From NCBI GenBank assembly GCA_001051155.2, contig JYIP02000009.1, forward strand, positions 744,001 through 808,000: 64,000 nucleotides of DNA, written 5' to 3'. The notes under the pieces are model-generated. The model searched no databases. It was not told where the DNA came from and saw only the letters and a program-made list of their open reading frames with translations. Numbering within the stretch: position 1 is the first letter of the stretch; each line of letters begins with the position of its first letter. Source of the DNA: Chrysoporthe austroafricana. Taxonomy: Eukaryota > Ascomycota > Sordariomycetes > Diaporthales > Cryphonectriaceae. The translations under genes were made by a program, and so were the position numbers. This document shows, piece after piece, positions 38,072 to 47,564 of the stretch.

Positions 38072-38250
38072 CTATACGGCATATTGAAGGATCGCTTCCA
38101 GAAAAGAATCTTGCCGCTAAGTTTTGAATAAACGATTCTTTTATACCCTGCTCGATATCCTGATTAGGAAGGCACGAGAACAAAAGAAGGTTTTGCAAAA
38201 ACTCTTACAAAAATTAATAAGGATATCAAAGCCGATAAAGAAAGGGATAG

Positions 38251-38671
38251 TGTTATGAACCTACAAACGAAACCAGGGGAAAAACAGACGCCCTACCTAC
38301 TAGGAACATTACAAGCAGCACGAATGTCAGAACCATACGTAGGTTAGGGTTAGATAAGATAAGGATTACCAGCTTACTAGGTAAGCCAGTAAGCCGTGCT
38401 TACCCGCTCACTAAGTGAGCCAGTAAGCCACGCTTATGAGACCAAGTATATAGACAGTAAGGAATGCCCTTGAGAAGGACAGTTCCAATACCTCCAGTTA
38501 TCAATCTAAGTATCAATTGGACCCTACTATTGATAGCCATATTGGCTTATGAATATTGCAAAATACAGTAAATTTGTCCTGAAGCTCAAGGCTGTACTTA
38601 GTATCGCTCTTGTTAGCATAAACCCTTTGACCTTACAGTATATCTTAGGATTTATTGCAGCGTTCATAACA
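38251..38671 (+). repeat. Gypsy-B 3' LTR
   Basis: 421 bp copy of 31212-31632 with intact TGTTATGAAC start and GTTCATAACA end, followed by the CTAAA duplication. Confidence 0.93.
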
Positions 38672-38676
38672 CTAAA

Positions 38677-38888
38677 AGGCATTAAAGCGGAAAATTTCGT
38701 TCTTGATTTTTTCGAGCTATTAGTATAAAGCTATATTTTATTCTTGAAATTATTTATTAATAAGGATAACCAGATTTCCTTCCTAAAAAGCTTAATTGCT
38801 AAAAGAAAATAGAGTTTAAAGCGCTATCGTATTCCGATATTATTCAAAAGGAATATACTAAACCGTTTTTGAATAAGAGTTATCAAAA
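38677..38888 (-). pseudogene. Gypsy-A leader and start of gag
   Basis: The remaining piece of Gypsy-A between the Gypsy-B insertion and the Gypsy-A 5' LTR. It continues the minus-strand gag frame cut at 31211. It is AT-rich with stops. A primer-binding site next to the LTR could not be matched to a tRNA by eye. Confidence 0.55.
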
Positions 38889-39334
38889 TATTATAAATGC
38901 TATAGCAGTCCCGAGATATGCTAGAAAGTTAAAGGGTTTATGCTAGCAAGAGCAGTATTAAGTATAAGCCTTGAATATTGGAATACGATTTACTGAATAT
39001 CGCAATATTTATAAATCTTAAGCGATTATTAATAATAAAGTCCAATTAATACTTAAATTGATAACTGAAAAGCTATTATTATTTATTTAATAAATATCTG
39101 GTTTTTATATATCCAGCTTTTCAGTACAGGATTACCGGCTTATTAAATAAATTAGTAAGCCAGGCTTGCTAGCTTACTTGGTAATCTAATGATTTTTATC
39201 TTATCTAATTCTAACCCTAGCTTATATAAGCATTTGTCGGGTCTTGCAGCTAAACCTGAAGAATCTCGGTACCGAGTGGGCCGTTCTGGGTAGCTTTGGT
39301 GCTGTATTCCGGTTCTGCATGTTAGTTTATAATA
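38889..39334 (-). repeat. Gypsy-A LTR, right copy (5' LTR of the element)
   Basis: 446 bp. It starts TATTATAAAT (probably TGTTATGAAT before mutation) and ends GTTTATAATA. Large parts are similar to the reverse complement of the Gypsy-B LTR, showing that the two families are related and lie in opposite orientation. Confidence 0.82.
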
Positions 39335-40457
39335 CTTGGGCTATTCCGAAAACTACTCTTCTCCGCCGTCTAGCTGGCAAACAGCCATATAAAACAGCCT
39401 ATCAAGCAAACTAGAGACTCTCGACTACCCAAGAAGACCATCTAGCCCAATAGGTTCTTTCTCAAGCTGCTTTAGGCTTGCTACCAAGCCATTCAGAAAT
39501 AAGGTTCTTTGCCCAGAAAGTCTTCGAGATTAAAAGAGATCTTTAGCCTCTTGGAAAAGATTGGATTGGAGCTTTTTTGAAAAGGCATCCAAAGATAGGA
39601 ACTCTAAGGGCTAGAAGGATATTTTCAGATCGAATTAACGGAACAATAACGGAAGTAATTCGGTCTTAGTTCTATTTACTAAACCTTTCCCGGATTCAAG
39701 CTATCAAGCCGGCTAATCGATAGAATATAGACGAAGTTAGGATAATTGAAGGTTAAGGAAAGAATGGATTAGTCCTCGGAAGCTCTTCATTACGTTCTAT
39801 ACAGAAAAAGGATTCTGGATCTAAAACCTGGATTTCGTTTATCGAATGCATTTCAGCAACAGGCAGCCACTTCCTTTTTCTAGTTATTTTTAAAAGGAAG
39901 ATTATATAGCAGCAATAGTTTCCATCTCTTTTAGAACCTCTTAAAGGCTGGCAATTCGATATTACGAATAACGGATGGATAATAAATGCAATAGTATTCA
40001 AATAGCTTAAAAAGATCTATATCCTTAATAGCCAGCCAGAAAACCTTTCGGAAGCAAGGCTATTAATTCTAGATAGCTACGGCAGCTATACAACTGACGA
40101 ATTTATATAGGAATGCTTCCAGAATAATATTCTATTGCTCTATTTGCTTTTTTATACTTCTTACGTATTTCAACCTCTCGACCTAGGCATCTTTTCTTCG
40201 CTTAAGAGGGCTTACAGAAAGAAGGTTAACTTTCTAGGTCAATAGGGCGACTCTACAGTTCTAGGCAAGCAACTTTTCCTCGAGAACTATCGCTTAGCAC
40301 AAGAGGAAAGCCTATCTAGCCAGAATATCCAGTCTGGCTGGAAAGTAATAAGTCTATAGCCGATCAGGCTAGCTAAACCATTCCTTAGCCCTCTTCTCCT
40401 CGAGAATGTCCGGCAACGTACTTCTAAGCAATTGGATTTAAGTCCAGAGCAATTAAC

Positions 40458-40682
40458 AAGACCTAAATTTATCCCGAAATCTAGCCTGAATCAATCAGAT
40501 ATATATTCGACCCCTAGGAAGGCTAAAGATTTATACTATCAGCTGCAAAGCAATCGGTACTATCTCTCTNAAGACCTAAACCTATCCCGAAATCTAGCCT
40601 GAATCAATCAGATATATATTCGACCCCTAGGAAGGCTAAAGATTTATACTATCAGCTGCAAAGCAATCGGTACTATCTCTCT
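40458..40682 (+). repeat. 112 bp direct duplication around a single N
   Basis: 40458-40569 and 40571-40682 are nearly identical (two C/T differences close to the start) and are separated by one N at 40570. The repeat shifts nothing useful and lies inside the transposase. It is most likely a contig join where overlapping ends were placed side by side. Confidence 0.8.
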
Positions 40683-40829
40683 TCTATACCTGTACAGCGT
40701 TTACTTTTCAGAAAGATATAAAAAGCTTGGGACGAGAGAGACCTATCGCTAGCTAAGGCTCTCGAAGAAAATAAAGCTTTAAAAGTACAGATTGAAGCAT
40801 CCAGACCTAGGAAACGAAAGAAGGTCGAT

Positions 40830-40841
40830 NNNNNNNNNNNN
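40830..40841. other. assembly gap (12 N)
   Basis: Twelve undetermined bases inside the transposase tail, just after the basic KRKK stretch. The true gap size is unknown. Confidence 0.95.
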
Positions 40842-41007
40842 TTTGCTGATATCAGGGCTATACAGAGGGCTCAAAATGCAGTTAATCAACAAGAGGATAG
40901 TTCAGATAGAGAGAGCGATATCGATTTACCTATTGCTGAAGAGGAATGTATTGTAGTAGCTGAATAGAAGAAATAAATCGAGAATGTATCTAGTTGTCTA
41001 TATGGTG

Positions 41008-41065
41008 GTATGGTCCGGGAAGGGGGTCCGGAACTAGGGGGGGTCCGGAAATACCGGGTCCGACT
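41008..41065 (-). repeat. right terminal inverted repeat of the pogo-like element
   Basis: 58 bp inverted partner of 15601-15657, followed by the TA target duplication at 41066-41067. It marks the exact right edge of the transposon island. Confidence 0.9.
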
Positions 41066-41173
41066 TATCCGATGGCCGTCATAAGAGCGAGAGCTTGAAA
41101 AGCTTGAAACAACCTTGGAGTATATATACTTGATTTTGGGAAGTCAATCTCTTGATCTCCGGTAGTAATCGTT

Positions 41174-42693
41174 TCAAACCTTGTTGTACATGACATCTAC
41201 CACGTGTCCCTTGGGAAGAGATCCTGGCGCATCAGCAAGTTCAGAGCTTATCTCGAATCTCCTTGAGATATGGATTCCATGCTGAGCCAAATCATCGGCT
41301 TCGAGTAGCTGTCCGCTGCCCAGTGAGATGAGCGGCCAAGGCCGATTCCAATTATCCGCCCGCCCAAATAGCTCCTCCTCCGACTCCGAAGCCGTAATGC
41401 CATGCATAGTGGTGTCCAAAGACCCCTGGATTCTCACGTTACCCTCAGTGCGGGCACTTCGTAAGCTCTTGGCCTTAGAGGCTAAATTGTAAGAGTCCAG
41501 ATGCGAGCTGCCACTGCCAGTCGCGCCCGACCCGTTGCGTTCCCTGCAACGAGCCCAGATAGCCTTCATCGACGGGAGGTTCATGGCTACGATGGCGGAC
41601 TGGATCTCGATGGCGGCGATGATGATCTGCTCCAGCTGCCGCGACTCGCTGGGGCTCGACACGAGCGCGGGGATGACGGACAGGCGGACGCAGGCCACGA
41701 CGACCGAGCAGAGCCCGAGGCTCATGACGAAGACGATCTGCAGCTTCTTCCGGACGGAGATCTGCAGGCTCCAGACTACGGCGATCGGGAGGGCCAGGAT
41801 GTAGAGATCCATGGCGACATTCTGTGGCAGACTTGGTTCAGCGACGGCAGCCTCCTCTTGTTGTTTCCGCCCAAACAAAATAACGGGAGGTCCGAACTGA
41901 CGAGAACAGGGGGTATGATCAGGACCGTGAGCTGGTCAAGGCACACGGCGTCCGGTACCGAGTCTGGATCAAAGATTGCCTTGAACGAGTTGCACTGGAG
42001 GCATGTGAGGAGTCTTTCTGTGTGTTTAGCCTTTGAACCTGAGAGTTCATGGATCGCAGTATAAGGATGGCTTACATGCTGCAAAGGAATATCGAGCCGT
42101 TGATGGCCAGCCCGGCGAAGACGAATTTGCGATACCCGGTGCCATCCCATATCCGAAGAAAGAAAAGAAGAAAGGTTATTTTGATAACAAAGTGTAATGA
42201 ATACACGACGATCTCCTCAGCAAAGACGACCTGTCCCACCACCAGTCAATAGAAAACACACGAAAGTGGTCATCGGACAGAAGTGGTAATTATAGAACGA
42301 CTGTTATCCACCTTGTAGAAAGTATAGCCCTCCACCCCACAAATCATTCCAGGCCTGAGAAGCACGACATTAGCCTTCTGTAGCATCTGACAAGATGTGA
42401 AGCAAACGTACAGCCCACAGCCTCCGCTCAAAAGCACTTGAAGCATGCTCTGTTGCACGAGCATTGCAGCCTGTGGTCCCACACGAAGAGCTGTCAGCGC
42501 TCGCCTTACAACTGAAGCGGGATATTGGTCAGTCATTGCGCACAAGAACAGCCACAGATGCAGAGTCATCGGGCCCCCACGACCTCATGATTACAAGGTG
42601 TGAATAGTATCTAAGAGCTGTGGTCACGAGCCCCATAGCGAACGTGGCATACGCTATGGCGTAGGCTCCATCATATAGAGCCCGGGTTACCAT
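41174..42693 (-). CDS. SAT4/PTH11-type seven-helix membrane protein (fungal rhodopsin-like domain)
   Basis: Five exons on the minus strand: 42693-42544, 42470-42312, 42230-42076, 42013-41902, 41821-41174. They encode 407 residues, and all phases match. Seven hydrophobic segments are visible: about 8-30 (YAIAYATFAMGLV), 50-75, 105-130 (HFVIKITFLLFFLRIW), 138-160, 180-210 (DQLTVLIIPPVLNVAMDLYI), 215-240 and 255-280. Family hallmarks are the WGPDD motif after helix 1, the K-x-x-x-L-x-F-x-L-R-I-x end of helix 3, QC and CLDQ cysteines around loop 2, and N-x-x-M-D-L-x-I-x-A-L-P-I. A Ser-rich cytoplasmic tail of about 125 residues follows. There is no CFEM domain. Relatives include the PTH11-like surface sensors, but ligand and signalling partner are unknown. 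It ends about 108 bp from the transposon edge. Confidence 0.85.
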
Positions 42694-43956
42694 CTCGGCG
42701 ATGCGCTGGTGAGGTCCACACGGATAGAAGATGCGTATATTTGACCACAGTACAGAGAAAGAAAGACGGAGTGAACTGAGTTGCGTGATTTCCCGCAAGG
42801 AGAGGAGGGCCGCATATAGCAAACATCGGGTAACATGTAAAGGATCTGACCGAGGCCGTCGAGGTCGCTCGATCGCGCCACCTCTGCGTTTGACAGTGGT
42901 GGCTTCAGGATTCACTCTAGTTTCGCCAAACTGCAACAGTTGCTGCATTTGAGGAATGAGGATTCTTGAATAACCTGTTCGGATCTGACGGACGGGAAGT
43001 GGCCATCGACGAGCCTGGCCCTCTGGCCGCCGGCACACCCAGCCGGCCAGATTCCACAAGGCACTCTACCTGAGAGTCTAGACAGCTTCACCGTCCTCAT
43101 AAGGGCGAGAACTACGTGGTACTCCTCTCGCCTCTCGCCCATTGTTCGGGGACTTCTTTGCGTGGGTGAAGGTTCCTTCATAACATATCAGACGCGCCCA
43201 TTTTCAATGTCGTTCGTCCGGGACCGAGGCGGGGCCGGGGGAGCGCCGAACTGCATAAAAATAACTGCAGCACCCAACACACCTGTTCTGTTCGCCGATG
43301 GTTTCAACCCCAGCGGGATCTCGCTTGCTATATCGGTGGACACCATCTTGGAGAACGATAAGTCGCGGAGTGTCCTGAGATAAGACCTACACACCAGTCA
43401 TTTGCGAGGTAATTACGACATGAAGTAATCATTAGTTAAGGCCATTCGGGCCGTGAGCCTTGAATATGCGCGTAGATGCAGGGGAACGCCTTGCCTATGC
43501 CCAACTTGGTGGTTTCGTGCTGGGGTCGACTTCGGCTCTCATCCTCCAGGAGCAAATCTGTGTACACTTGACGCTACAAAATACGCATAAATGGGGGGAG
43601 TGCAATCGTACTTCTTAGCTCAGCATCAAGGTACATGTTTAGACACTATTGCTAATTGTTCCTGGCAAACGGAGTGACTGGGACTACGAGGAAGCGAAAC
43701 TACAATCAAGATTGACAAAATGATAAAATGATTAATCACTGAAGCAAGCGACGCTAGATGATCTCGAAGACACTAAGCCCTACTTTTCAAACACCCTTCC
43801 TCTCTCTTTTTCCCTTTTTTTTTTTTTTTAACAAGCCACCTTTATCTAATGGCCGATGTCGCTTTCAGCACTCCTCGAGATTCCTAGTGAGAAGACGTTG
43901 GAACAAGACAGAGATGGCATTGACGCTTCTATCAAATGGATTTCTGGAAGCAACCC
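42694..43956. other. spacer between the GPCR-like and ankyrin genes
   Basis: Holds the promoter of the GPCR-like gene and the 3' end of the ankyrin gene. A T-run lies at about 43808-43829. Short frames on both strands have no motif support. Nothing else is recognised. Confidence 0.45.
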
Positions 43957-46900
43957 CTATTCTGAATATGGCCTCATGATGAGTTCCTGCCTCGACCGCC
44001 AGTCATCCATAGACTTGAAGCTCTCCCACATCTCCCCATCATCCACGTCCTGCCTCCAATCTGACTCGTGATAGCCGTGACCATCTCCTTTCTTGTCCCT
44101 TGTCTTGGGTTCGGTCTCCTGCCACACCACCCCAATCTCCTGAGCAGCGTGCTTCTCTTTCTCGTTGATTCGATCACCTTCAAGATCACGAGCGACTCCT
44201 TGCATCTTTGGGAGCCACTGTTTCTTCCAAAATGGGATGTTGAGACCCGCCTCTCGACCAGAGTCATGCCTTAGCTTGAAATCCGCTACCAGGCGTTCCA
44301 GCTCCTCCAGGATGCATGCGGCCTCATCGATGAGTTCGTTAATCTCCTCTGAACTCAGCACTACCGCACCGTTGAGCTTGTGGTGAGAGCAGGTGTGTCG
44401 GATCTTCAAGGCCTCAAAGGTCCAGAACCGAATCGCGGAGTGGACTTGATCCGTCGTCAGAACCGGGTTGATGGCAGTCAGGAAGTCGGTCATATACAGA
44501 GCCACAATATGTAGGCAGTCAGAGTTGCCATAGCAATAAGTAAATCCCGGGTCTCTTTTTCTGATCTTGGCGCTGCAGCTCCTGAGGAACCAGATAAATG
44601 GCGAGCAACCCCTGGGTGAGCACCTACAGCAGCATCCGTCGCGAACATCCGCGCACGACAAATGGCGGGTGAGGTCTCGGATGGCATTACGGTCCTCGGT
44701 TGATACATTTAAGCTGGAATGACACCGTGGAGGACTCAATCTGTGATAGAGATGATGAGCGTCAGTTGCGTTTTGTCTTCCTCGTGGCGTCCGGATGTCA
44801 GCTCCGTTCTCAATCAACCAGTTACACTGCCGAATGCTGTACGAATTACGAAATTGCAACATATGAGACCATGAAGTCAAGGGCGCCCTTCCATGCAGAT
44901 CGGCGGCCTCCAAGTCGCGAAATCCAAGTCTGTAGGCAGCATTGAAGTCAAGGGCAGTGGAGGACCAAAAGTGGTGAAAGACCGACTTGGAGAAATCGAG
45001 ATAACTCATTTCTCCTTCAGGACAGTTGACATCCAAAGACGGTGGGATAGGGATGCGATGACCCCGGAGCTCCTTGACGACATCGAAAGCTCTAGAATCT
45101 AGTACCCAAGGCGAGTCGAGGCCCAACTCTTTGGACTTCGCACTCGGCAGCTTGTCCCGTGCCCACGACTTTAATCGATCCCTTCGGTCCTTGAGGTACT
45201 CCAAGAGCACCATACGGCAGCTTGAGCAGGCTTCTTGAAAGAGGAGACCGTGTCGTTGATCAACCCTGCAGTCTTTCTCAAGTATAAGTCGCAAGGTCTC
45301 TGTGCATTTCCTAATTCCCAGTACCGCACAGTTGGTACGCGCGGCATATTGAAGAGGCGTCCGACCCATTACATCAGGGGTATCGATGAGGGAAAGTCCC
45401 TGATCCTGCAAGAGTAGTCTCAAGCAATTGGGGTTGTGGACAGCTAGGTGCACTGGTGTCTGGCCGAAAATGTTCACTTCCATTAACGTAGAACGTCTCC
45501 GCCGCAGGAGATCTTCGGCTTCCTCCAGTTCCCCGCAAGCAACAGCGATGCTCAGCGGGCCGCAATCGCAAGCTACCAATACAAGTTAGAATCCGGGAAG
45601 GTGATCTGGTCGACGAGCCGAAGTTGACTCTTATCTGCTGTAAGAACGGATGAGCCACGAAACAAGACAACCAAGTACTCAAAGCCAGTACCCCAGTGTG
45701 ATGATCCCGGAGGACTCGGCTGCGCGTGTAAAGCCACGGAGAGATCGAGCGAGCATAGCTGGTCGCTGAAATGTCGTGTCCTCCAGAGGCCGGGCCCTTG
45801 CACGTCATGGTTGAGCAATCTGTAAGAGACGGTGCCTGAGGCTGTCCGGCCGCGGCTTTCGGATCTGCTAGCGAAGAGTAGCCATGCAGGTGCTCTAGTT
45901 ACACGGAGTATTGTTTTAGTCTCAGATTGGTAGAGGCGACGGTCGGTTTTGCAAGAACTTACGCGCCCGAATCATCACACCGCATTGCCGGAACTCCATA
46001 TATGGCCAGACTTTTCACGTACTTAGTGGCCGTCTTTACCAAGGCGTCGGAGGCCAGAGGCTGGTAGATACATATATTGCGCTGGTGTGAAGATAAGTAA
46101 GTGAGTGAAACATTGTAAGCTAGGAGCGAAAGGTGGCATACCAGGACTTCTGCAAAGTAATGCATCAGAGAGCGGCCATGTATATTCGTGACGTTAGGGG
46201 GGACCTTTCTATCCCGCAAGAGGCTCTCGACGCCGCTGACGCACAGCTCCAAGAAGTCAAGTGCTTCGCGGTTGGTGTCTTGAACCCTAAGGAAGGGAAA
46301 ATGATCAAAGAAGGCAGCCAGCATATCCAGCAGTCGGAATGCCGGGTTTACCTCCGAATTGACACAATGGTACCATGTAATTGTTGGGCTGAGACTGAGA
46401 CCGCCAGCCCCGAATGTCGCAGAGAAAGATATGCCAATGACACGGTTGAGAAGACGACACAGCCTGAAAGACGCGGAGATTTTGTGACGTGTCGTCCGAG
46501 CGAGGTAATATTCACATTCAGGATGATGGTCTTGGATATCCTCCTTCTCAAAGAGACCATACAAGCGACCCAGCCTGGCATCTTGTCGTTGACGGATCGG
46601 CCGTCGCCTCGTGCAGACGCATCCTGTTTGACGCAGGCTGCACCTCGAGCCCAGGGAATGGCCACGATCGGTCTGTTCTACTCCATCAAGACCGGGTGGG
46701 ACTCCTTTGCAATTACGTAGAGAAAGGCTCACTCCACTGCATGTCTCTTGTAGTAGCTGTGGCTTTGCTATGAGTTTAACAATCAACTCTTGACCTCGAG
46801 ACTGCGAATGCGTTATTAGCAAAGTTCGTATTCCTATGTCAAGTCGTGCTGTTCTTACGTAGCCTTCTCTCTCAAAGCCTAGCCCCTCCAACAACTCGGC

Positions 46901-47564
46901 GAAGTTCTCGAGACGAGATTCCATTCGTTTCTCGTGAGCAACGTGCATGCTCGCCAGCATAGATATCTCCTCCCGAACAAGCTCAGATAAGTTCGATAGA
47001 TCTGACGAAACGGATTGTTTGAGAGCGATTACATTCTCATCATTATGAATTTGAATATTTCTGCATTACAAAAGACGTCAGTGGGCCTCACATCAATACA
47101 ACGAGAACAACATACATTCCCGCAATTTGCATCGCTGTCTGCAACGCTAAGTTGACCTGTGTCAAGCGGGCTTGCAGTTTCTCAAGGTTGCCGCGGTGGA
47201 ACGCATAAGTTAGCATTTTCGTCTGCCACTTCACCTTGTGCCTCAGATCCAGGTCCGCGTCGGATGCGGACGGGCCGGCCAGCTGAGAGACCACCGTTTC
47301 CAAGGCCTTGACCTCTGTCTCGCACATGCGGATACAGGCGCGTATGTCGGTAGCTGAGGGCCCATGGTGAGGCTCAAGCCTCTGGGCCGCTGTTTGTGTT
47401 GACTGCAGCAGCAGCCGCATCTGGGCGGCTTGTTGCCTAGCTGACTCTACCTCAGTGCCATGTTCTTTGACAGCATCCAGATAAGTCATGACTCCGTTAC
47501 AAACTGAGAACCCCAATGATAACAGGCCAGCGATGGCCGACGCCATGGAAAGTGGATCAGCCAT
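43957..47564 (-). CDS. HeLo-like / ankyrin-repeat protein (fungal NLR-related)
   Basis: Six exons: 47564-47116, 47060-46859, 46801-46142, 46081-45963, 45819-45629, 45572-43957. They give 1078 residues with all phases matching. The 57 nt intron at 46802-46858 is in frame, so it could also be read through. Residues 1 to about 150 are the fungal N-terminal helical domain of STAND-type proteins (MADPLSMASAIAGLLSLGF start, then amphipathic helices), related to HeLo-like membrane-active domains. A middle part has a Cys motif (GCVCTRRR) and a conserved CEYY-to-WYHCVNSE region. Ankyrin-like repeats begin near residue 545 (GPLSIAVACGELEEAEDLL; GQTPVHLAVHN; GRTPLQYAAR). Near residue 865 a DGCCCRCSPRGCSPF cluster is typical of this ankyrin family. 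No NACHT or NB-ARC ATPase is visible. A role in non-self recognition or cell death is inferred from architecture only. Confidence 0.82.

Larger units (their letters stand above)
31212..38671 (+). mobile_element. Gypsy-B: plus-strand Gypsy chromovirus inserted in Gypsy-A gag
   Basis: Two direct LTRs of exactly 421 bp (31212-31632 and 38251-38671). The intact ends TGTTATGAAC...GTTCATAACA form an inverted pair. Flanks carry the same 5 bp, CTAAA (31207-31211 and 38672-38676), a clear target duplication. Order inside: gag with zinc knuckle, protease, RT, RNase H, integrase, chromodomain, poly-A/N region, antisense accessory frame, 3' LTR. It is clearly less AT-rich than Gypsy-A and Gypsy-C, so it is younger or less exposed to RIP, but stops still break gag and pol. 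Confidence 0.93.
15712..39334 (-). mobile_element. Gypsy-A: minus-strand Gypsy chromovirus, interrupted by two other Gypsy elements
   Basis: Direct LTRs lie at about 15712-16145 and 38889-39334. Reading on the minus strand from the right, the order is: right LTR, short leader (38677-38888), gag with zinc knuckle (30164-31211), RT, RNase H, integrase and chromodomain (19510 back to about 16900), left LTR. Gypsy-B is inserted in gag and Gypsy-C between gag and RT. About 1.8 kb expected between zinc knuckle and RT, by comparison with Gypsy-B, is missing at the Gypsy-C site. The first bases of the left LTR are degraded or lost, and I find no clear target duplication. It is very AT-rich, with most glutamine codons turned into stops, as RIP produces. 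Confidence 0.8.
39335..40976 (+). pseudogene. pogo/Fot1-type DDE transposase, N-terminus missing, with stops
   Basis: The plus-strand frame begins mid-protein with the end of a psq-type helix-turn-helix (KTTLLRRLAGKQPYK). A CENP-B/Tc5-type DNA-binding domain follows (FAQKVFEIKRDL, GAFLKRHPKIG), then the DDE catalytic region. The first Asp is in NIDEV (about 39730), the second in LLILDSYGS (about 40065) and the third in FQPLDLGIF (about 40185). A basic/coiled C-terminal tail follows (EENKALKVQIEASRPRKRKK). TAG and TAA codons at Gln positions, the missing start, a 112 bp duplication at 40458-40682 and a 12-base gap make it non-functional or at least unresolved. It belongs to the terminal-repeat element 15601-41065. 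Confidence 0.85.
15601..41065 (+). mobile_element. Fot1/pogo-like DNA transposon, split by nested retroelements
   Basis: The two ends are inverted copies of each other (left 15601-15657, right 41008-41065), beginning AGTCGGACCCGG. They are flanked by TA on both sides (15599-15600 and 41066-41067), the target duplication of Tc1/mariner-pogo elements. The right part carries a broken pogo-type transposase (39335-40976). Only about 110 bp of the left part remains before the Gypsy-A LTR, and the first tens of transposase codons are missing. Everything between is later insertion. The element itself would be only about 1.9 kb without the insertions. That both ends belong to one copy is inferred from the matching ends and the TA pair. 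Confidence 0.82.
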
